Source: an uncultured Arthrobacter sp. (lineage in GTDB: Bacteria; Actinomycetota; Actinomycetes; Actinomycetales; Micrococcaceae). Taken from it: DNA of 64,000 nt. The stretch lies in NCBI RefSeq assembly GCF_947493765.1, contig NZ_CANLSZ010000008.1, forward strand, positions 58,250 through 122,249, given 5' to 3'. Below are positions 60,606 through 64,000 of the stretch, piece by piece. Position numbers and translations under genes: made by a program. How positions within the stretch are numbered: the stretch's first letter is position 1; each line of letters opens with the position of its first letter. The notes beneath the pieces are model-generated. The model saw only the letters and a list, made by a program, of their open reading frames with translations, had not been told where the DNA came from and searched no databases.

Positions 60606-61460
60606 TCAGCGGCGGGACACCTCCGGCAGCCGGGCGCCGGCGGTGCTGTCGCCCGAGAAGCCGGGCAGGGACACGATCACCACCAGCACGACGATGATCG
60701 CCGAGGCCGTCCCGGCCCCCGCGGTCATCAGGGCCCGGCTGGAGCTGTCCGCGAGCCGGCCGAAGATGCGCCCTCCCAGCAGTGCAGCGAGGCCGGAAGC
60801 GATGACGAAACCTCCCAGGCCGGCGAGGCCGTCCGTCCCGGAACGGACGGAGAGGGCCACCACGAAGGGCGGGCTCAGCGCGGAGACCAGGAGGAAGCTG
60901 CGTACGACGACGAAGTGCCGGAAGTCGCGGTCCTCACGCAGCAGGGCGGACGTCCGTGCGAACCACCCCTGTCCGTCCCCGGGCTCACGGGTGGGCTGCT
61001 CCTGGCCCGCGGGCTCGCGGATACCGCTGTAGAGGACGGCCACCACGACCCAGAGCGCGGCGCCGCCGGCCAGCAGCCAGGCGAGCCGGCCGGCGTCCAC
61101 GTCCCGGTCGCCGAGGAACCGGATGCCCAGTCCCAGGGTGATGGCCACCAGTCCCGACGCGGTCGTGGCCAGCCCGTTGATCCGCCCTCGCGTCCCCTTG
61201 GCCACCGTGCGGCCCTGGACATCCTTGGAGGAGATGGAGCACAGGCACCTGCCCAGCGACAAGACCGCCAGCAGGGCCACGATGGTGAGCCCGGCGCTCA
61301 GGCCGCTGCCGAGGGCTGCGGCCACTGCCATCAGCGCCACGGCGGCAGCCTGGACCAGCGCCCCGATGACGAAGACCCACTTCCGGTGCCGCACGCGCAG
61401 GACCAGGGGTGTCAGGAACGCCTGCGGCGACGAAGGACCTTCTGCTCTGGACGGCGGCAC
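60606..61460 (-). pseudogene. Truncated MFS transporter remnant
   Basis: 284 residues as read, against about 400-430 for full MFS transporters. The reading begins abruptly at PQAFLTPLVLRVRHRKWVF, which corresponds to the loop and helix after the first membrane segments; the first one or two helices are absent. The C-terminus ends after FGRLADSSSRALM and one further helix, so the last four or so helices are also missing. Both ends are therefore lost, while the middle has no stop or frameshift. The 69 bases upstream hold no matching sequence. The substrate is unknown. Translation from GTG 61460 is possible, but a working transporter is unlikely. Confidence 0.7.
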
Positions 61461-61529
61461 CGATCCGGGGTTGGGTGGGAGACGACAGGTAGGCCCGGAC
61501 TCCGGGCAGCCAGCGAAGAGGAGAACACA

Positions 61530-62675
61530 GTGGACATGATGACCGGTGCCGATCTACCCCTCCTGACCGAGGCCGATCCGGCTGCAGTGCAGATCTCGAT
61601 GTTCATGCCCACCCACCGGTCCGGCGATGAATCCAGGGCCGACCAGTTGCGCTGGAAGAATCTGCTCGGTGCGGTCCGCGACAGGCTCTCGGAGCGGCTG
61701 AAGGGCAAGGAGCTGGACGAGCTGCTCGCCCCGGCGCAGGCACTGCAGGAGGACTCCTGGCAGTGGCAGCACATGCGCGACGGTGTGGCACTGTTCATGC
61801 GTCCGGGGTGGTACCGCAGCTACAGCGTGCCTGCGGCTGTCCCCGAGCTCGCCACGATCGGCGATCGCCTGGTCCTCGGACCGGCACTGAGACTCCTCAC
61901 GGGCAACGAGCAGTTCCTCCTGCTGGCCCTCAGTCAACAGGACACACGACTGTTCCGGGCCGACCGCCACGGGATCGATGCCGTCGACCTGCACGAGGTG
62001 CCGACATCCCTCCGCGAGGTCGTGGGCGATCCGGAGCCACGGTCCGACACGCTGACCCGGCCCGCCGCGGCCGGCGCGGGGGCCGCGGTGTTCTTCGGCC
62101 ACGGTGCCTCGGACAAGGACTTCAAGAAGGACGAGATGGTGAGCTTCCTGCGGGATCTGGCTGCGGGCCTGCGCACCGAGCTCGAGGACGACGGGACCAG
62201 GATGGTGCTCGCCGGTCTGGAGCCCATCGTGAGCGCCTACCGCGGCATCTCGGAGTACCAGCACGTCCTGGACGAGGCCGTGCTCCGCAACCCTGACCCA
62301 CTCTCGAAGCTGGAGCTGCACGAGCTCGCGTGGCCGATCATCGAGCAGCAGCTGAGCGACGAGAGGTCCCGGCTGGTCGGGCAGTTCCGGGAGCTCCAGG
62401 GCACCGGGCGGGCGTCGAGCGACCCCGACGAGGTCCACGAAGCGGCGGTCAACGGCCGGGTGGAGACCCTGTTCGTCCAGGCCGACCCGTGGTGCTGGGA
62501 GCAGGAGACCGGTGATCCGCACGCCATCGTGATGCTGGGCGAGGACCAGCGCTACGCGGCGTGCGAGCAGATCGAGGCGGCTGCGGTCGCCACGATGAAC
62601 AACGGAGGACTTGTCCATGCGACGTCGGACGGCGTCGACGCCGACAGCAGCGTGGCGGCCGTCTTCCGCTACTGA
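61530..62675 (+). CDS. baeRF-type (bacterial/archaeal eRF1-like) protein
   Basis: 381 residues. The layout ISMFMPTHRSGDESRADQLRWKNLL at the N-terminus, FLLLALSQQDTRLFRAD in the middle, and the C-terminal WCWEQETGD, then AAAVATMNNGG, fits the baeRF group of eRF1-like proteins (closest by eye to family 3, not tested). The family is proposed to act on stalled ribosomes or as ribosome-associated hydrolases; no function is established for this subgroup. GTG 61530 is preceded by AGAGGAG. A 58-residue gene follows after 27 bases and is probably cotranscribed. Confidence 0.7.
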   Translation: MDMMTGADLPLLTEADPAAVQISMFMPTHRSGDESRADQLRWKNLLGAVRDRLSERLKGKELDELLAPAQALQEDSWQWQHMRDGVALFMRPGWYRSYSVPAAVPELATIGDRLVLGPALRLLTGNEQFLLLALSQQDTRLFRADRHGIDAVDLHEVPTSLREVVGDPEPRSDTLTRPAAAGAGAAVFFGHGASDKDFKKDEMVSFLRDLAAGLRTELEDDGTRMVLAGLEPIVSAYRGISEYQHVLDEAVLRNPDPLSKLELHELAWPIIEQQLSDERSRLVGQFRELQGTGRASSDPDEVHEAAVNGRVETLFVQADPWCWEQETGDPHAIVMLGEDQRYAACEQIEAAAVATMNNGGLVHATSDGVDADSSVAAVFRY

Positions 62676-62702
62676 ACGGACGAACGGCGACAGGAGAGGG
62701 AC

Positions 62703-62879
62703 ATGCCGAAGATCATCGATTCGATCTCAGCACTGCTGGGCGGGCGCAAACCCGTCACGCGTGAGGAAGCGGCGGAGATCGCGGACTGGGTGGGGGAGGG
62801 CGGAGCGCCCGATCCCGACGGTCCGCCCCGGGTCGTCGATCGAACGAACGACGAGGTCCGGCGCCGGAAGGACCGGTAG
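62703..62879 (+). CDS. Small charged protein of unknown function
   Basis: 58 residues, starting MPKIIDSISALLGGRKPVTR and ending EVRRRKDR. No Cys, no membrane segment; a Gly/Pro-rich centre between an amphipathic N-terminus and a basic C-terminus. A very good ribosome site (AGGAGAGG) 4-11 bases before the ATG and the short distance to the baeRF gene support a real gene in one operon with it. I do not recognise the family. Confidence 0.65.
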   Translation: MPKIIDSISALLGGRKPVTREEAAEIADWVGEGGAPDPDGPPRVVDRTNDEVRRRKDR

Positions 62880-62908
62880 GACCCTCGACCCGCACCGTCG
62901 GCCCGGCG

Positions 62909-63370
62909 TCACTCCGGGACGTAGGGCCTGTACTGCTCGAGTGTCCCGTCGAGCACCGGCACGAGCAGATCGATGGTCTCGCCTCCGGACTCGGCGGTGA
63001 CGGTCGTGTTCGCTCCCGGAGCGTCGCCCACGGTCTCGAAGATGGTCTCGTTGTGCAGCAGGGAGAACTGCTCCCCGGCGGCCACGGTGATCACCACCTC
63101 GTCGTCGGCATCGGAGATGGTCACCTCGACCGACTGGTCGGATTCATTGTCCAGGGTCCCGAGGAGGCGTGCGGGCTCTCCCTCGGCGGAGGAGACCAGC
63201 AGGACACTCAGGAGATCGACGGAGCCGACCGACCCGTTCTCCCCGACCGCGATCGCTCCGTTGTCCTGGTCCCCGGGGGACGAACAGGACGTCAGGGAGG
63301 TCAGCAGGAGGGCGGCGGCGGCCAGCGTCCACCCGAGGGGCCGGGAAGGGGAACTCAGCAGTGACATCAT
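62909..63370 (-). CDS. Small secreted lipoprotein of unknown function
   Basis: 153 residues. Signal peptide with lipobox LTSC (Cys29), followed by a Ser/Gly/Asp-rich spacer and an acidic domain with beta-type pattern (VEVTISDADDEVVITVAAGEQ). I chose ATG 63370; ATG 63367 is equally possible and better spaced from AGAAGG. The mature part resembles the many DUF4352-like or copper-chaperone-like beta lipoproteins in shape only; no conserved Met/His metal motif is seen. Divergent from the aldo/keto reductase with 164 bp between. Confidence 0.75.
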   Translation of the reverse strand: MMSLLSSPSRPLGWTLAAAALLLTSLTSCSSPGDQDNGAIAVGENGSVGSVDLLSVLLVSSAEGEPARLLGTLDNESDQSVEVTISDADDEVVITVAAGEQFSLLHNETIFETVGDAPGANTTVTAESGGETIDLLVPVLDGTLEQYRPYVPE

Positions 63371-63522
63371 GGTCCTTCTGGAACTGGGAGTCGGAACGGG
63401 TGCTCCGGCAGGAACTGACCACAGTAATCCATCGACCACAGGGCTGCCCGGGCCGCCGGAGCGGTGGCCGTCCATACTTACGACACCAGTGCCCGGTGAT
63501 GAATGACAACCCCCGGCCCGCC

Positions 63523-63528
63523 TAGGAT
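63523..63528 (+). promoter_or_regulatory. Candidate leaderless promoter of the aldo/keto reductase
   Basis: TAGGAT, 6 bases before the ATG. GAGGAA touches the ATG directly, too close to work as a ribosome site. Confidence 0.4.
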
Positions 63529-63534
63529 GAGGAA

Positions 63535-63927
63535 ATGACCTACCATCCTGCCGACAACCGCTACGAGAAGCTGCCCTATCGACGCGTAGGGCGCAGCGGG
63601 CTGCACCTGCCTGCCGTCTCCCTCGGGCTGTGGCACAACTTCGGTGACGACAGGGCTTTCGCGACGCAGCGCGACATCCTGCGCCGGGCCTTCGATCTCG
63701 GGGTGACGCACTTCGATCTCGCGAACAACTACGGACCGCCCTACGGCAGTGCGGAGACGAACTTCGGACGCCACCTCAGGGACGACTTCCGGCCCTTCCG
63801 CGACGAGCTCGTCATCTCGAGCAAGGCCGGGTACGACATGTGGCCGGGACCGTACGGCGACTTCGGCTCCCGCAAGTACCTGCTCGCCAGCCTCGACCAG
63901 TCCCTCGAGCGCCTGGGTCTGGACTAG
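63535..63927 (+). pseudogene. Aldo/keto reductase interrupted by an insertion sequence
   Basis: 130 residues of an aldo/keto reductase of the L-glyceraldehyde-3-phosphate reductase type, full length about 330. Present: YRRVGRSGLHLPAVSLGLWHNFG, the catalytic-region ANNYGPPYGSAETNFG (Asp and Tyr of the tetrad) and VISSKAGYDMWPGPYG (Lys). The reading is perfect up to ERLGLD, where the family continues Tyr-Val-Asp; here the next codon is TAG and the following DNA encodes a transposase end on the other strand. The remaining two thirds, if kept, lie beyond the element outside the window. Confidence 0.88.
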
Positions 63928-64000
63928 GGCGTGTCTCCTAACCGTTTGAGCCAGAGGGTGATCGCCCGCAGGACGGCCCCACCTCGGTAGGTGAGGGCGA
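63924..64000 (-). mobile_element. End of an IS element with C-terminus of its transposase (partial)
   Basis: Read leftwards, the last 77 bases encode ALTYRGGAVLRAITLWLKRLGDTP and a stop. This resembles the C-termini of IS5-family transposases and is quite unlike the interrupted host gene. The element boundary should be at about 63927 (GGGCGTGTCTCC...), right after a TA dinucleotide that could be part of the target-site duplication. The rest of the element lies past the window edge. The family is inferred from memory of such C-termini. Confidence 0.7.

Overview
The window is a high-GC actinobacterial chromosome segment. Protein sequences, gene order and -10-type promoters point to the Micrococcaceae (Arthrobacter or a close relative). 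Almost every base is accounted for by recognisable genes. The core is the transcription and translation superoperon region, flanked by smaller metabolic modules. No tRNA, rRNA or CRISPR array was seen.

Layout. 1-5913: the 3' end of rplL, then a leftward idi-thiolase pair and a divergent crtE-crtB-crtI operon. Together these supply the isoprenoid precursor, GGPP, phytoene and a desaturated carotene. This block separates rplL from rpoB. 6210-18522: rpoB, rpoC, rpsL, rpsG, fusA, tuf. 18670-22311: one very large polytopic membrane protein of unknown role. 22684-28068: S10 operon (rpsJ to rpsQ). 28375-32572: spc operon (rplN to rplO) without rpsN. 32774-35490: secY, adk, map. 35710-39988: infA, rpmJ, rpsM, rpsK, rpoA, rplQ, truA, without rpsD. 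39985-45006: a divergent histidine kinase/response regulator pair followed by a PAS-GGDEF-EAL cyclic-di-GMP protein. 45229-54166: rplM, rpsI, glmM, a repeat-filled spacer, a leftward coaA-carboxypeptidase pair, glmS, acpS and a bifunctional NAD(P)HX repair enzyme. 54305-60605: treX-treY-treZ, converting glycogen-type glucans to trehalose. 60606-64000: a decayed MFS gene, a baeRF-type protein with a 58-residue companion, a lipoprotein, and an aldo/keto reductase cut off by an insertion sequence at the window edge.

The genes work as a growth-rate module (RNA polymerase, ribosome, Sec, start-methionine removal, initiation factor) next to cell-wall precursor synthesis (glmM, glmS), cofactor supply (coaA, acpS, NAD(P)HX repair) and stress protection (carotenoids, trehalose). 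Several genes have a TANNNT -10 hexamer only 6-7 bases before the start codon, which suggests leaderless transcription.

Points worth following up: a fresh IS insertion in an aldo/keto reductase; 130-bp near-identical direct repeats between glmM and the carboxypeptidase; an Asp-Ser repeat tail on ribosomal protein L17 encoded by a 36-bp tandem repeat; a shared CATATAGCGG box before rpoB and rpoA; and the unknown 1213-residue membrane protein. No wholly new multi-gene system could be demonstrated from sequence alone.
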